Origin: Zhongshania aquatica
Lineage (GTDB): Bacteria > Pseudomonadota > Gammaproteobacteria > Pseudomonadales > Spongiibacteraceae
NCBI RefSeq assembly: GCF_027257955.1
Contig: NZ_JANZNQ010000013.1
Location: forward strand, 43,893-107,892
Length of the DNA: 64,000 bases
Direction: 5' to 3'
This document shows, piece after piece, positions 1 to 9,004 of the stretch. The notes beneath the pieces are model-generated. The model saw only the letters and a list, made by a program, of their open reading frames with translations. It was not told the DNA's origin and ran no database searches. Both the position numbers and the translations under genes were made by a program. The stretch's first letter is position 1; every line of letters begins with the position of its first letter.

Positions 1-1
1 C

Positions 2-2863
2 AAACCAAAAGACGTTATCGAATTCGCCGAAGGCTATTTTGAGCTTACATCAGGTATTCAGATTTCGGGTAACGAGGATATTCTGGTTAAAGGCCAAGGC
101 AAAGACAAAACCGTTTTATCTTTTAAAAACAGCGGCTCTCAAGAAGGCTTTTTAGCCACCACCGTACGCGGTATCACGGTAGAGGATCTGACCGTTCTTG
201 ACTCGCCCGGGGACGCATTTAAACTTCAAGGCGTTGACCACGGTACGCTGCGCAGTGTCCGCGCAATCTGGTCCAGTGGTCGAAACACAGCAAACGAAGA
301 TACCATTACCGCCGCAAACTACAAAACCAAGCTCAATGTAGCCTGTACCGATCCTGCTCGGCATAACCCAGACAACCCTAACCCGCTGGAAACCGACACC
401 ACTTCACCAGACTACACCGTGAGTAAACTATCGGGCCGCTACGGTATTTACCCGGTTAATTCAAAGAATATTCTAGTTGAAGACACTGAATCAGTCGGTG
501 CGTCCGACGCTGGCATTTACGTTGGCCAAACGGACAACGCCATCATCCGCAACAGCCGTGCAGCCTATAATGTGTTCGGTTTTGAAATAGAAAACGTGCG
601 CGGAGGCGAATACGCCGACAACCTATCTGAATGTAATACCGGGGGGTTCCTGGTATACGATTTAGACGGCCTAACGCGCTACGGCAGCCGCACCCGTATG
701 TATCGCAACATCTCTCGCAATAACAACACTTACAACTTTGCCGAACCCGGTAGCATCGTCTCTAACGTACCTCGCGGCACCGGTATGTTGACCATGGGTT
801 ACGACAAAATTGATGTATTTGAAAACACCTTCGAAAACAACGGTACCGCCGGTATTGTTCACACCAGCTACAAATTATTTGGCGTACCAGGCGACCGTCG
901 TTTGGACTTATACAGCGAAGGCGTACACATTTGGAACAACACGTTTACCGACAACGGTAACGACCTACCGCAGCCTGACTTTGCCGCCATTATTGATACT
1001 GGTGGTGAGCAGATTACATCAGCATTTCCCATGCTGGTGGGTCTAAAAATGCTCGCTGGCGCCGGTCAATATCGCGGCGCACATATTGTTTGGGATGGTT
1101 ACGAAGACGAATACAATCCAGACTGCGGCTATCCAAAAGACAGTAAAGGCCAGCCAATTCCAGCCGACACCGAGGGTAAGCCTATCTCGGGCAACCAATA
1201 CCCTAACCCGTCTTGTCGCTACAACGCCTACAAGTTTAACGACGCAGGCGAGCGCAAAAAACCTCAGTGGTGGTATTCGTGTATCGACGCGGATAATAAT
1301 TTCGACAGTGACAGCGCAACCTTTGCCAATTTCCACGGCACAGAAGGCTTGGAGCTGCTAGTGAACCTACCGCCGGGTGGACCAGAAGATATATTAGATA
1401 TTATTACCAGCTTGCCAAGTTTTCCCGCAGACACGGATTTAACACCCCATCTTTGCGAGCAAACCTATGGCAGCAATATGCCAACCCTAGCACCGATTGT
1501 GATACCGGAGTTTGTCGCTTCAGGCAATATTGATCCGGCGCCACCACAATCATTGATCGATCAGCTTTGCCAAGCTAATGTGGCTGACGGAAAAATTAAT
1601 GCCGACGCTTATCGAGTCAATTGCCCACGTTTAGATCAATACCATCTGTTTAGCGACCCACAAGATCCGACCAGCCTACCGAATGGTCTAGGTGTACCGT
1701 ACGTGCTAAATACCAAGCTGTTTTCTGACTACTCTACTAAATATCGAGTGGCCTATATTCCAGAAGGCCAGCAAGCGACTTATCGCGACGGCGGTGACAG
1801 TGCAAATGCGACTATTCTATTTCCGGTTGGCACAATTTTAGCCAAAACATTTTCGTTTACCGATGAGCCAAAACAAACCGAAACGCCGGTGGAAACGCGT
1901 TTGATCATAAAACGTCAAACCAGCGGTGGTCAGGTTTACTGGGAAGGTTTGGAGTATAAATGGGCGGTAGAAAATGGCCAAAAAGTCGCCCGCTTGCTAC
2001 AGCAAGGCGCCGTTGTCAGTGCCAGCTGGGACTACCACGACGTGGACAGCGGCGAGCATTACGTCGGCTCTACCGATGGCTACACATTACCGAACGCCAA
2101 TCAGTGTCAGAGCTGTCATGCCAATGACGATGCCGAAACGGGGGCTGCACCTATTGGGCCAAAAGCACGGAACTTAAACCGTCCCTTCGCCAGTGAGTCA
2201 TCCCTGCCTAGCGGCACAGACGCTCACCCCATAAATGGCAAGAACCAATTGCTATACCTGTGCCAAAACGGTTTGATGAAAAACTGTCCTAGCAACTTGG
2301 CGCTGGACGCCTCTACTCAGTATTTAACTGAGGTAGAACGTAATCCCAAATTTAATGTTCCTGGTGACGCGGGCTTTGCCGCCGGCAGCGATCAAGATAT
2401 TGAAAAGCGCGTGCGCTCATACCTAGAAGTAAACTGCAGCCATTGCCATAACCCTCGTGGTCTAGCGCAGAACACCGGCTTCTATCTTGACGTGTTCCGC
2501 TCGGTCAACGACACCTTCGGTATTTGTAAGGGACCAACCGCAAGTGGCACCGAGGGCCGCGGAGGACGCGAATATGACATCGTCCCAGGTAGTGCCATAG
2601 ACTCTATTTTACCGTATCGCTTGGGGCCCGAGGCGACAACCCTAGCTGCCCGCATGCCCCCTATTGCTCGCAGTACTGTTCACGGCACTGCGTTTAATTT
2701 GGTGACCCAGTGGATCAATGAGGTGGTGGACGACAGCTACGACAATGCCGATGCCTGTAAAGGCAGCAGCAGTGGCGGCACTGAATCCCTATGTGCGCCT
2801 GACGAGATACCGCTGCTTGGCGGCCAATGTCTTCCACTTAGCTCAATATTCGGTGAGTTTTAG
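2..2863 (+). CDS. Parallel beta-helix protein fused to SO2930-type diheme cytochrome c (5' end missing)
   Basis: The frame is open from the first bases of the window, so the start lies outside; 953 residues are visible. The first ~400 residues are Asn/Gly-rich with repeated short strands typical of a right-handed parallel beta-helix (TIGR03805-like). The C-terminal half carries two c-type heme sites, CQSCH at visible residue ~702 and CSHCH at ~812, within a TIGR03806/SO2930-like domain. In that family pair the helix protein and cytochrome are usually encoded by adjacent genes; here one frame covers both. Both families are exported, so a periplasmic or surface location is likely. The pair has no established function. 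It ends just before a stem-loop and converges on tpm. Domain assignment is by motif and pattern recognition. Confidence 0.85.
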   Translation, partial: KPKDVIEFAEGYFELTSGIQISGNEDILVKGQGKDKTVLSFKNSGSQEGFLATTVRGITVEDLTVLDSPGDAFKLQGVDHGTLRSVRAIWSSGRNTANEDTITAANYKTKLNVACTDPARHNPDNPNPLETDTTSPDYTVSKLSGRYGIYPVNSKNILVEDTESVGASDAGIYVGQTDNAIIRNSRAAYNVFGFEIENVRGGEYADNLSECNTGGFLVYDLDGLTRYGSRTRMYRNISRNNNTYNFAEPGSIVSNVPRGTGMLTMGYDKIDVFENTFENNGTAGIVHTSYKLFGVPGDRRLDLYSEGVHIWNNTFTDNGNDLPQPDFAAIIDTGGEQITSAFPMLVGLKMLAGAGQYRGAHIVWDGYEDEYNPDCGYPKDSKGQPIPADTEGKPISGNQYPNPSCRYNAYKFNDAGERKKPQWWYSCIDADNNFDSDSATFANFHGTEGLELLVNLPPGGPEDILDIITSLPSFPADTDLTPHLCEQTYGSNMPTLAPIVIPEFVASGNIDPAPPQSLIDQLCQANVADGKINADAYRVNCPRLDQYHLFSDPQDPTSLPNGLGVPYVLNTKLFSDYSTKYRVAYIPEGQQATYRDGGDSANATILFPVGTILAKTFSFTDEPKQTETPVETRLIIKRQTSGGQVYWEGLEYKWAVENGQKVARLLQQGAVVSASWDYHDVDSGEHYVGSTDGYTLPNANQCQSCHANDDAETGAAPIGPKARNLNRPFASESSLPSGTDAHPINGKNQLLYLCQNGLMKNCPSNLALDASTQYLTEVERNPKFNVPGDAGFAAGSDQDIEKRVRSYLEVNCSHCHNPRGLAQNTGFYLDVFRSVNDTFGICKGPTASGTEGRGGREYDIVPGSAIDSILPYRLGPEATTLAARMPPIARSTVHGTAFNLVTQWINEVVDDSYDNADACKGSSSGGTESLCAPDEIPLLGGQCLPLSSIFGEF

Positions 2864-2871
2864 GTAATTCA

Positions 2872-2905
2872 TTTGGACATACACCATAGTCGGTGTATGT
2901 CCAAA
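2872..2905. terminator. 14-bp perfect stem-loop between convergent genes
   Basis: TTTGGACATACACC and its exact complement flank a 6-base loop. It sits between the stop of the cytochrome gene and the stop of tpm, which converge, so it probably serves as a bidirectional terminator. There is no clear T-tract on either side. Confidence 0.6.
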
Positions 2906-2909
2906 CTGC

Positions 2910-3563
2910 TCACAGCAATGACACTTCCGTTTTGTTCAGCAACCACACCACCTCATTGGCAATCACACCGCCTTTTAACCCCCCTTCCAAACTCACACGC
3001 TCTAGGCATTGCAGAGCATAAACTGCCTCATAATGATCACGCAGCTCAGCTTCGCCAATTGAAAACGGCGGTCCTTCCTGCAGATCTTGATTGTATTCAA
3101 AACAAATTATGAGCTGCGGTGCCACGCCGGAGATTTCCATGAGCAAAGTGGTATAACTGCGCCTCATGCTCTCAGGCAAGGCCACCAATGCCGCGCGATC
3201 GTAAATAGCATCTACCTCGCAGACTAGCTCCGCCGACAGATCAAAAATATCGCCAACAAATATATCGATATACGGCGCCCGATAGCGACAAAGTTTGCCC
3301 AGTTCTGTCACATCAGGACACAACCCCAATTCCGCAAATAAGGCCTCTATCGCCAACTCACTAAGCTCGGCACCAACAACGTGGAAACCCTGCGCTAATA
3401 ACCAAGCAATATCCTTAGTCTTGCCACACAGGGGAATAAAAACCCGACTACCCACAGCCAAATTCAATTTAGAAAAATGCGCCTTAAGCAAGGGGTTTCC
3501 CTGCTCTTGGTGAAACCCAATCTCATTAGCGCCCCAGCGCTGGTGCCAAAACTCTGCATCCAT
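2910..3563 (-). CDS. tpm: Thiopurine S-methyltransferase
   Basis: A 217-residue protein of the usual length for bacterial TPMT. It transfers methyl from S-adenosylmethionine to thiopurines, and in bacteria also to selenite and tellurite species; it is cytosolic. The N-terminus reads MDAEFWHQRWGANEIGFHQ, the family signature, followed by VFIPLCGKTKDIAWLLAQG (SAM-binding loop, residues ~42-60) and VVGAELSELA. It ends against a strong stem-loop and lies divergent from a decayed MerR gene, which may once have regulated this or a neighbouring gene. Confidence 0.93.
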   Translation of the reverse strand: MDAEFWHQRWGANEIGFHQEQGNPLLKAHFSKLNLAVGSRVFIPLCGKTKDIAWLLAQGFHVVGAELSELAIEALFAELGLCPDVTELGKLCRYRAPYIDIFVGDIFDLSAELVCEVDAIYDRAALVALPESMRRSYTTLLMEISGVAPQLIICFEYNQDLQEGPPFSIGEAELRDHYEAVYALQCLERVSLEGGLKGGVIANEVVWLLNKTEVSLL

Positions 3564-3649
3564 AAACAGCTCCTATGACCATTTAACGTATATCGGTAGC
3601 TGTGCTTGCGAGCATCACGGCTGACCGATAGCATACAAGTTAACATCGA

Positions 3650-3661
3650 CTTGAAGTCAAG
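3650..3661. promoter_or_regulatory. CTTGA-N2-TCAAG dyad, MerR-type operator candidate
   Basis: CTTGAAGTCAAG is a 5-2-5 inverted repeat lying 35 bases before the start of the MerR remnant and 87 bases before the start of tpm. Dyads with CTTGA/TCAAG-like arms in promoter spacers are common for MerR-family regulators. Assignment is by position and pattern only. Confidence 0.4.
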
Positions 3662-3695
3662 CGTCGCGATCACACTGCCAATACTAGGATCATCC

Positions 3696-3840
3696 ATGAA
3701 CATCGCAGAGATTGCCAAGCGCTACGCTACGATACTACGAAGAAAAAGGCCTTATCCAATCCAGCGGCAGAAAGGGATTGCGACGACTTTTTAAAGCAGA
3801 GGTTTTAGACCGGCTAGCGCTTATCTCATGGGCCGGTTAA
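3696..3840 (+). pseudogene. MerR-family regulator remnant, frameshifted and truncated
   Basis: The first nine codons give MNIAEIAKR, a typical MerR N-terminus. After a shift of frame and loss of about five codons, the next frame reads ATLRYYEEKGLI and then GRKGLRRLF and EVLDRLALIS, which are the wing and following helix of a MerR helix-turn-helix. A stop follows at 3838-3840, where intact proteins continue for another ~70-90 residues. No effector-binding region remains. The frameshift, internal deletion and early stop mark it as a dead gene; a functional MerR should have an unbroken frame of ~130 residues. Confidence 0.8.
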
Positions 3841-4001
3841 TACTAATCCGATTATCTCTGTTGTGGCTAATTCCGGTGCCCAAAGTTAACCATTGGCGAC
3901 AAGGATGGTCGAATGGCGGGTTTATTTTAACGCAGCCAATCCACATAAAGAAAAATCACGTGGCCCCAATTACACGCCTCGCTAAAATCTTACTGGCAAT
4001 A
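3841..4001. other. Non-coding gap after the MerR remnant
   Basis: No intact gene is seen here. One plus-strand frame has short open segments (for example VVANSGAQS, then VEWRVYFNAANPHKEKSRG) broken by stops, so more decayed coding sequence is possible, but I cannot name a source gene. Confidence 0.3.
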
Positions 4002-4508
4002 TCAAGCCCCGCTCGCCAAACATTTATCGCAGAGGCACGGCAACTCCAATTGTGAATTGAGAAGTTTATAGCCAGCGTCAGCCACTTGTAGATCTAGCTC
4101 CTCAATAATCCGCTTAGATATCGCAATTTCTTTCACGGTTTGGCATTTTCTGCAAATCAAAAATTGCGGAACTTCATGTACATGACTACAGGCGATATGT
4201 GAACAAGCGACATATTTATTCGTCGAGCTAAGTTTGTGTACCAGTAGCTCAGACTCCAAATAATCCAAAATTCGATAAACTGACATTGTCGGCATCGAGG
4301 CTTCGGCATCTTTATTATAGGCATCCGCCACCTCATAAGCCGACATCGGAGTGGTTGATAGCAGCAAGAGCTCTAAAATGCGTTTCCGCTTTTCAGTTAA
4401 ACGACCACCTGAGTGCGCGCAGATATCCTGTGCTTTACCCATAATGGTATTCAGTCGCGGCTGCTTCAAAGCTGTATCTCCAAATAAGGCTCGATGTATC
4501 GTAAGCAT
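4002..4508 (-). CDS. zur: Fur-family zinc uptake regulator (Zur-like)
   Basis: A 168-residue Fur-superfamily repressor: an N-terminal winged helix (GGRLTEKRKRILELLL, then MPTMSVYRILDYLE) followed by a metal-binding dimer domain. Two Cys-X2-Cys pairs, CRKC and C-terminal CDKC, would form the structural zinc site, and a His cluster (CSHIACSHVHE) lies between the domains. It lies downstream of an AztD-like lipoprotein and a His-rich receptor on the same strand, behind a terminator, so it probably has its own promoter. Context supports Zur over Fur or PerR: with zinc bound it would repress the receptor through the box at 8612. The start used is 4508, with GAGG close upstream; an in-frame ATG at 4442 is an alternative. 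Confidence 0.82.
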   Translation of the reverse strand: MLTIHRALFGDTALKQPRLNTIMGKAQDICAHSGGRLTEKRKRILELLLLSTTPMSAYEVADAYNKDAEASMPTMSVYRILDYLESELLVHKLSSTNKYVACSHIACSHVHEVPQFLICRKCQTVKEIAISKRIIEELDLQVADAGYKLLNSQLELPCLCDKCLASGA

Positions 4509-4630
4509 ACCTCACCGATGCAGCTATATTCTCTCAAAACCTGCGCAAAGACTAAATATGTGCGCTTAAATTACTTGAATGCCTCCCTTTGAAAATAGCT
4601 TTCCGCTGTCCTTGCATATTCACTCTGCAT

Positions 4631-4656
4631 AAAAAAAGCGGAAGCCAGGCTTCCGC
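4631..4656 (-). terminator. Rho-independent terminator after the AztD-like gene
   Basis: An 8-bp perfect stem (GCGGAAGC/GCTTCCGC) with a 3-base loop is followed, on the minus strand, by seven T. It separates the receptor/lipoprotein unit from zur. Confidence 0.9.
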
Positions 4657-4687
4657 AAATATCTGACAGAACTATAAACAGCACTCC

Positions 4688-6061
4688 TTAGTGATCATGT
4701 TCCTCTGCAATACCCAACCACGTAATCATGCTCGGCACATAATCCAGCTCAATCTCACCGCTAACCTCAAAGCTGTCTAAATCGACTATCACAATATGCT
4801 GCGAAATTGGATCTGAAATATAGACCGTATGGCCATTTTGAGAGAAGGTCATCGAGAAATTAGCCCCCTCTGGCATCTCGCCGAGATCAGCGCCAGTAAT
4901 TTCTAAACGTCCACTGTATTCCCAGTGGATATAATCCCCTTCTTGATGTGATGTTATTTGCGTCAGGTAGCCTTGATCATCCAAAATAACAAATTGCTCA
5001 GCCTCATAAGCAAAACCGCGCGCCACGGGCTTGGCATTGTCAAGTGGCTCCCAATCTATTAGCTCAAGCTCTCCCAAAGCGGGATCGATAACAAAAAACT
5101 GGCTGACATCACCCGATGATGCAAGCCCAATAAACTGCTCGCTAGCCTCATGCCCCCAAATACTGCCGATACGCGCACCGTCGATAAGCGTGTCTGGATT
5201 GTCTAACTTTTGTGCGCTGTAATCGCCATTCTCGCCCTCAGCCGCAACTAACACACCGTCGCTGCAACCAAAAATGACATGGGTTTCGTTCTGAGCGGCA
5301 CCGTGTAAATCTGGGCAATTTACGTCGAGAGTTTGCTCCAATTCATAGCTTCCACTGTGTACGTGGTACACACCAACCTGATCGGGAAGGACGAAATTAT
5401 TAGATGTACTGTCTGCATCGTCGCGGCGAATAGTCGATAGCAGATGCTCACCCCTAGGCTCCGCCACCCCGTGCATCGGCATATCAAAATTAATTTCGGC
5501 CGGTATACCCGCACCAGCGATTAGCTCGTCAGTTAAAACCTGAACCGAAGCATTGCTATTAGTTGCCGCATCGCCATCATAGAAAACTGCCACTTCGCCA
5601 CCGTGGGAAACAAAGTGCGTCGGGCGGCTGCCAGAAACACTGTAGTTAATGAGCTTCGGCATAGAAGAATTTACATGAAAATGATCGTCATGTGGCTCTA
5701 GCCACAAACCACCATCAATAAAGTTTACCTTATTGGCATTGCGATCGACCAAGGCCGCATAGCGATAGGCACCCGACGCGTAAACCGAATACGGCAAGGC
5801 AGACAAAGCGATCGATTTTATTAAGTCGTTATCATCCAGATCAAACACCTCTGCCTGAAGGTCAGCAGAATTAAGAACAAATAACCGCCCGCCGGCTTCA
5901 CCGCTGCCATGATCATAGTCGTCGTGGTCATCGCCGTCTGTAATAACAGGTTCTCTTTCTACAATTTTTGTGTCGCCACCGCCGCACGCGGTAAGTACCA
6001 GTATCGCACTCATGGCCATAACCAAAGTCTGCAACTTAAACATTGTATTCTGTTGTTTCAT
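4688..6061 (-). CDS. AztD-like periplasmic zinc-binding lipoprotein (beta-propeller)
   Basis: 457 residues with a lipoprotein signal (lipobox LTAC at ~23-26) and then an Asp/His-rich stretch (DGDDHDDYDHGSG), followed by a long repeat region with GGRLFVLNSADL, EPHDDHFHV and FGCSDG, resembling the seven-bladed propeller zinc chaperone AztD. AztD passes zinc to the binding protein of the AztABC transporter. No AztABC genes are in the window, so here it may accept zinc from the adjacent receptor. RBS AAGGAAG precedes the first ATG; an in-frame ATG seven codons in is possible. It begins 54 bases after the receptor and ends at a strong terminator. The family call is from motif similarity and context. 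Confidence 0.72.
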   Translation of the reverse strand: MKQQNTMFKLQTLVMAMSAILVLTACGGGDTKIVEREPVITDGDDHDDYDHGSGEAGGRLFVLNSADLQAEVFDLDDNDLIKSIALSALPYSVYASGAYRYAALVDRNANKVNFIDGGLWLEPHDDHFHVNSSMPKLINYSVSGSRPTHFVSHGGEVAVFYDGDAATNSNASVQVLTDELIAGAGIPAEINFDMPMHGVAEPRGEHLLSTIRRDDADSTSNNFVLPDQVGVYHVHSGSYELEQTLDVNCPDLHGAAQNETHVIFGCSDGVLVAAEGENGDYSAQKLDNPDTLIDGARIGSIWGHEASEQFIGLASSGDVSQFFVIDPALGELELIDWEPLDNAKPVARGFAYEAEQFVILDDQGYLTQITSHQEGDYIHWEYSGRLEITGADLGEMPEGANFSMTFSQNGHTVYISDPISQHIVIVDLDSFEVSGEIELDYVPSMITWLGIAEEHDH

Positions 6062-6115
6062 TTTTTCTTCCTTAAATTTTAAACGTTAATCGAGGGATAT
6101 GCCGAGTCACTAGCA

Positions 6116-8434
6116 CTAAAATGTGCCGCGAATACCGACTGTAAAATTTCGGCCAGGGCGCGGAGCAATATCTTTAATAAATGAGGTGTGAACGCGAGCC
6201 TCGGTATCACTGAGGTTTTCCGCTTTAAGAAATAAAGTGACGTCTTGTGAGCCCACTGGCAGCAGATAGCTAACGGTGGCATCTAACATGTCATAGCCAT
6301 CGGTGGTCGATTCTAAATCCGCCACATCACTCTGCTTGGCATAGCGAGTCCAACTTAGTGTTGCGTTTGCTCGTTCACCGCTATATTCCAAGTCCGCACC
6401 TACGCGCAGTGGTGGCGTTCGCGGCAGCGCAGTGCCACTTTTCAGTTCGGCATGCACATAGTCAGAGAACAAGGTTGTTTTCCAACGCTCGCTGAGTTTC
6501 CAGATTCCCTGTGCTTCAAAGCCGTATAATTCAGCGTCCGCATGGCTAAACAGATACACAGGAAGTTCATCGTCATGCCCGTCGTCTCCGCCGTGATCGT
6601 GGTCGTGGTCGTGCCCACTCTCAGCGAATAACCCCGTTGCACCTTGATAATAGTAATTATCAATTTGGTTATAAAAAATGTTTAAAATAACGCCGACATT
6701 ACCTTCGTGCTTGCGAAAAGAAAGGTCGATATTGTTTGATGTTTCGAGGTCGAAATCTGAGTCACTCAAGGCAAAGTGCTGCTCGCCATTCTCTTCATGC
6801 AGTGCGAACAATGCCCCCACCTCATAGGCACGCGTGCCGATATGAGGCCCAAACGATAATAACTCTGACGCCGATGGCGCACGCTGCGATCGTGAAACAG
6901 AAATGCCGACGTTATAACCCGGCATAAAGTCCCAAACCGCACCCAGAGATACGCTAATTGGCGTAAAGTCATGATCTACTGCAAAAACGCGAGTCACTTC
7001 ATCTTCATGAGCGTGCTGGTCCTGCCCAACATCATGCCCATGTACCTCAATGCTCGGCAGTAACACTCTATCTGCGGTCACGGCAACATGTTCGATTCGC
7101 GCCCCCATTTGCACCAACACATCACCAAAGTGGCGTTCTTCAATTAACGCCATGGCAACGGTTTCAGATTCTGAAGGTGGCGTAAAAGCCTCTTCACCTT
7201 CGGCCTCCAATTCACTATTTTTATAATGTAAATTTAAAGCCCCTTTCCAATGCCCCCACTCCTTGTGAAATAGATCAACGCGCAACTCTGAGCTTTTATT
7301 AAAGAACGTCGTACCTACCACACCGCCCTCAATTTCAGAGTGGGTGTAATCGGTGTATGAAGCTCGGGTGTGAATGGCATTTAGCCAAGACGAATCCAGA
7401 TCTAATTCACTTATAAATTGGTATCGATCCTGCTCTAAATCAGCGTACACGCTCTCTTCATGCCCTCCATGGCTATGGCCGGGAATGCCGTATTCTCGAT
7501 CTAGGCGCCCCAGCGAAATTCCAACATAACCATTGTCCAGCAAATAACTTGTGCCGAAAGTGTAGCCACTAGAATCCTCCGCGCTGTTTACAACGGTCTT
7601 CTTTCCGTCCAGCGCGACCGGCACATCGTAATCATCAGACTCTCGACTAAAACCATCGACATAAAATGCAAAATTTTCAGTACCACTACTTACATTAAAA
7701 GACGCCAAGTTTTGCTTATCGACAGATTCACGACTTAATAAGATTTCACCACGGGTTTCAGAACTCATTGGCACACGGTTGTCCACCACATTCACAACGC
7801 CGCCAATCGCACCACTGCCGTAAAACAAGGTCGCGGGTCCTCGTAAAACTTCTAGCTGCTGGGCCGTTGATACTTCTGAGGCAACCGAATGGTCAGGTCC
7901 CACCCGCGACACATCGCTCACATCCAAATTATTTTGAGTGATTAATACTCTCGGCCCACTTAATCCGCGAATGACCGGCGTGCTGGCAACTGAACCGTGA
8001 AAATTGCTGTTCACACCTGGCTGACGTCCCAAACTATCACCCAAGGTAGCGGCCTGCTGCATGCGCAATGAGTCACCGGTCAGCACCGTGACCGGTATGG
8101 CTGATTCAATAACCGATCCGTGAACTGGCAAGCCAACGACATCGACTTGCTCGATAACGGTATTTGATAAAGTGACCACAATAGACCCGTCATCTTGCTC
8201 ATGTAGATGCAATACACGGTGGCTATATCCCGCTGCCATAACATGGATTTCATCACTATCGCCTGGCAGAGAAAATCGGCCTTGCGCATCACTTACAACA
8301 GCTTGAGCGGAGTTAAGGCCTTTGACTATTGCACCCGCAATAGGCGCGCCTCTGTCATTTACTACAACGCCATCTAAGGCATGTGCCTTCATCGAGGCCA
8401 GTGCCAACAAACCAAGCAATAGCTTGTATTTCAT
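6116..8434 (-). CDS. His-rich TonB-dependent outer-membrane receptor, ZnuD-like
   Basis: 772 residues: signal peptide, a carboxypeptidase-regulatory-like beta-sandwich (~20-90, LDGVVVNDRGAPIAGAIVKG), a plug with LRGPATLFYGSGAIGGVVN, and a 22-strand barrel ending in aromatic F. Three extracellular-loop candidates are metal-ligand-rich: GHSHGGHEE, HGHDVGQDQHAHEDE and GHDHDHDHGGDDGHDD. Such loops are a feature of ZnuD-type zinc receptors. Energy would come from a TonB-ExbBD complex. It is first in a unit with the AztD-like gene, and a palindromic Zur-type box lies 178 bases upstream. Substrate assignment to zinc rests on the His loops and neighbours. Confidence 0.85.
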   Translation of the reverse strand: MKYKLLLGLLALASMKAHALDGVVVNDRGAPIAGAIVKGLNSAQAVVSDAQGRFSLPGDSDEIHVMAAGYSHRVLHLHEQDDGSIVVTLSNTVIEQVDVVGLPVHGSVIESAIPVTVLTGDSLRMQQAATLGDSLGRQPGVNSNFHGSVASTPVIRGLSGPRVLITQNNLDVSDVSRVGPDHSVASEVSTAQQLEVLRGPATLFYGSGAIGGVVNVVDNRVPMSSETRGEILLSRESVDKQNLASFNVSSGTENFAFYVDGFSRESDDYDVPVALDGKKTVVNSAEDSSGYTFGTSYLLDNGYVGISLGRLDREYGIPGHSHGGHEESVYADLEQDRYQFISELDLDSSWLNAIHTRASYTDYTHSEIEGGVVGTTFFNKSSELRVDLFHKEWGHWKGALNLHYKNSELEAEGEEAFTPPSESETVAMALIEERHFGDVLVQMGARIEHVAVTADRVLLPSIEVHGHDVGQDQHAHEDEVTRVFAVDHDFTPISVSLGAVWDFMPGYNVGISVSRSQRAPSASELLSFGPHIGTRAYEVGALFALHEENGEQHFALSDSDFDLETSNNIDLSFRKHEGNVGVILNIFYNQIDNYYYQGATGLFAESGHDHDHDHGGDDGHDDELPVYLFSHADAELYGFEAQGIWKLSERWKTTLFSDYVHAELKSGTALPRTPPLRVGADLEYSGERANATLSWTRYAKQSDVADLESTTDGYDMLDATVSYLLPVGSQDVTLFLKAENLSDTEARVHTSFIKDIAPRPGRNFTVGIRGTF

Positions 8435-9004
8435 TTAACTCTCCAATAAAACGATTTCATTTTTTCAACACAAACCAGAACTGCACCCAAATTTATTTAC
8501 GTGCAACAAGGACTCATTTCAGCTCAGTAGCAAAGCACCCGACACAGTTAAGGCACTTCAGTCATCAAGAGGGTCACGTAAATTGAGAGACGCCACATCA
8601 AGGATTAAGATATGATATACCATATCATTTATAAGTCAAAGCCCAAAAACAAATGCCCCAAACTCCCTTTGGCTCCGTGTAATAAACCGCCTCAATCAAC
8701 TATCAGCCAATTCTTATGTCCTTTCGCCTTTATCGCCAAGATTGCAATACTGGCAATACCGCTATAACTAAGAGACAATCTAGCGCTGACGAACGAATAG
8801 CAAAACTGAAACGCCCGCTCAGCGTTATCGTGGATAGTCGATACTCAGCCGACGCGAAGTTGGAAAAGCCGTATAAGAATCCGCCTGTAATCTACTTGCC
8901 GCTAATATCCGTACAAGCAGCAAAAATCATTATCTACAAGAATATGCCAAGCGACTCAGCGGCTCCCATGCGTAATTACGCCACACCTAACCTCGACAAC
9001 CACT
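8435..9004. other. 570-base intergenic region holding the zinc-receptor promoter
   Basis: It contains the Zur-type palindrome at 8612-8628 and the 5' region of the plus-strand esterase. An open frame at 8716-9069 has an unnatural composition and overlaps the signal peptide of the next gene, so I do not call it a gene. No RNA gene was seen. Confidence 0.6.
8612..8628. promoter_or_regulatory. Zur-type operator
   Basis: ATGATATACCATATCAT: two perfect 7-base arms around a 3-base spacer. It resembles gammaproteobacterial Zur boxes (RTGTTATA-N-TATAACAY). It lies upstream of the ZnuD-like receptor, and a zur-like gene sits in the same cluster, which supports the assignment. Confidence 0.7.
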
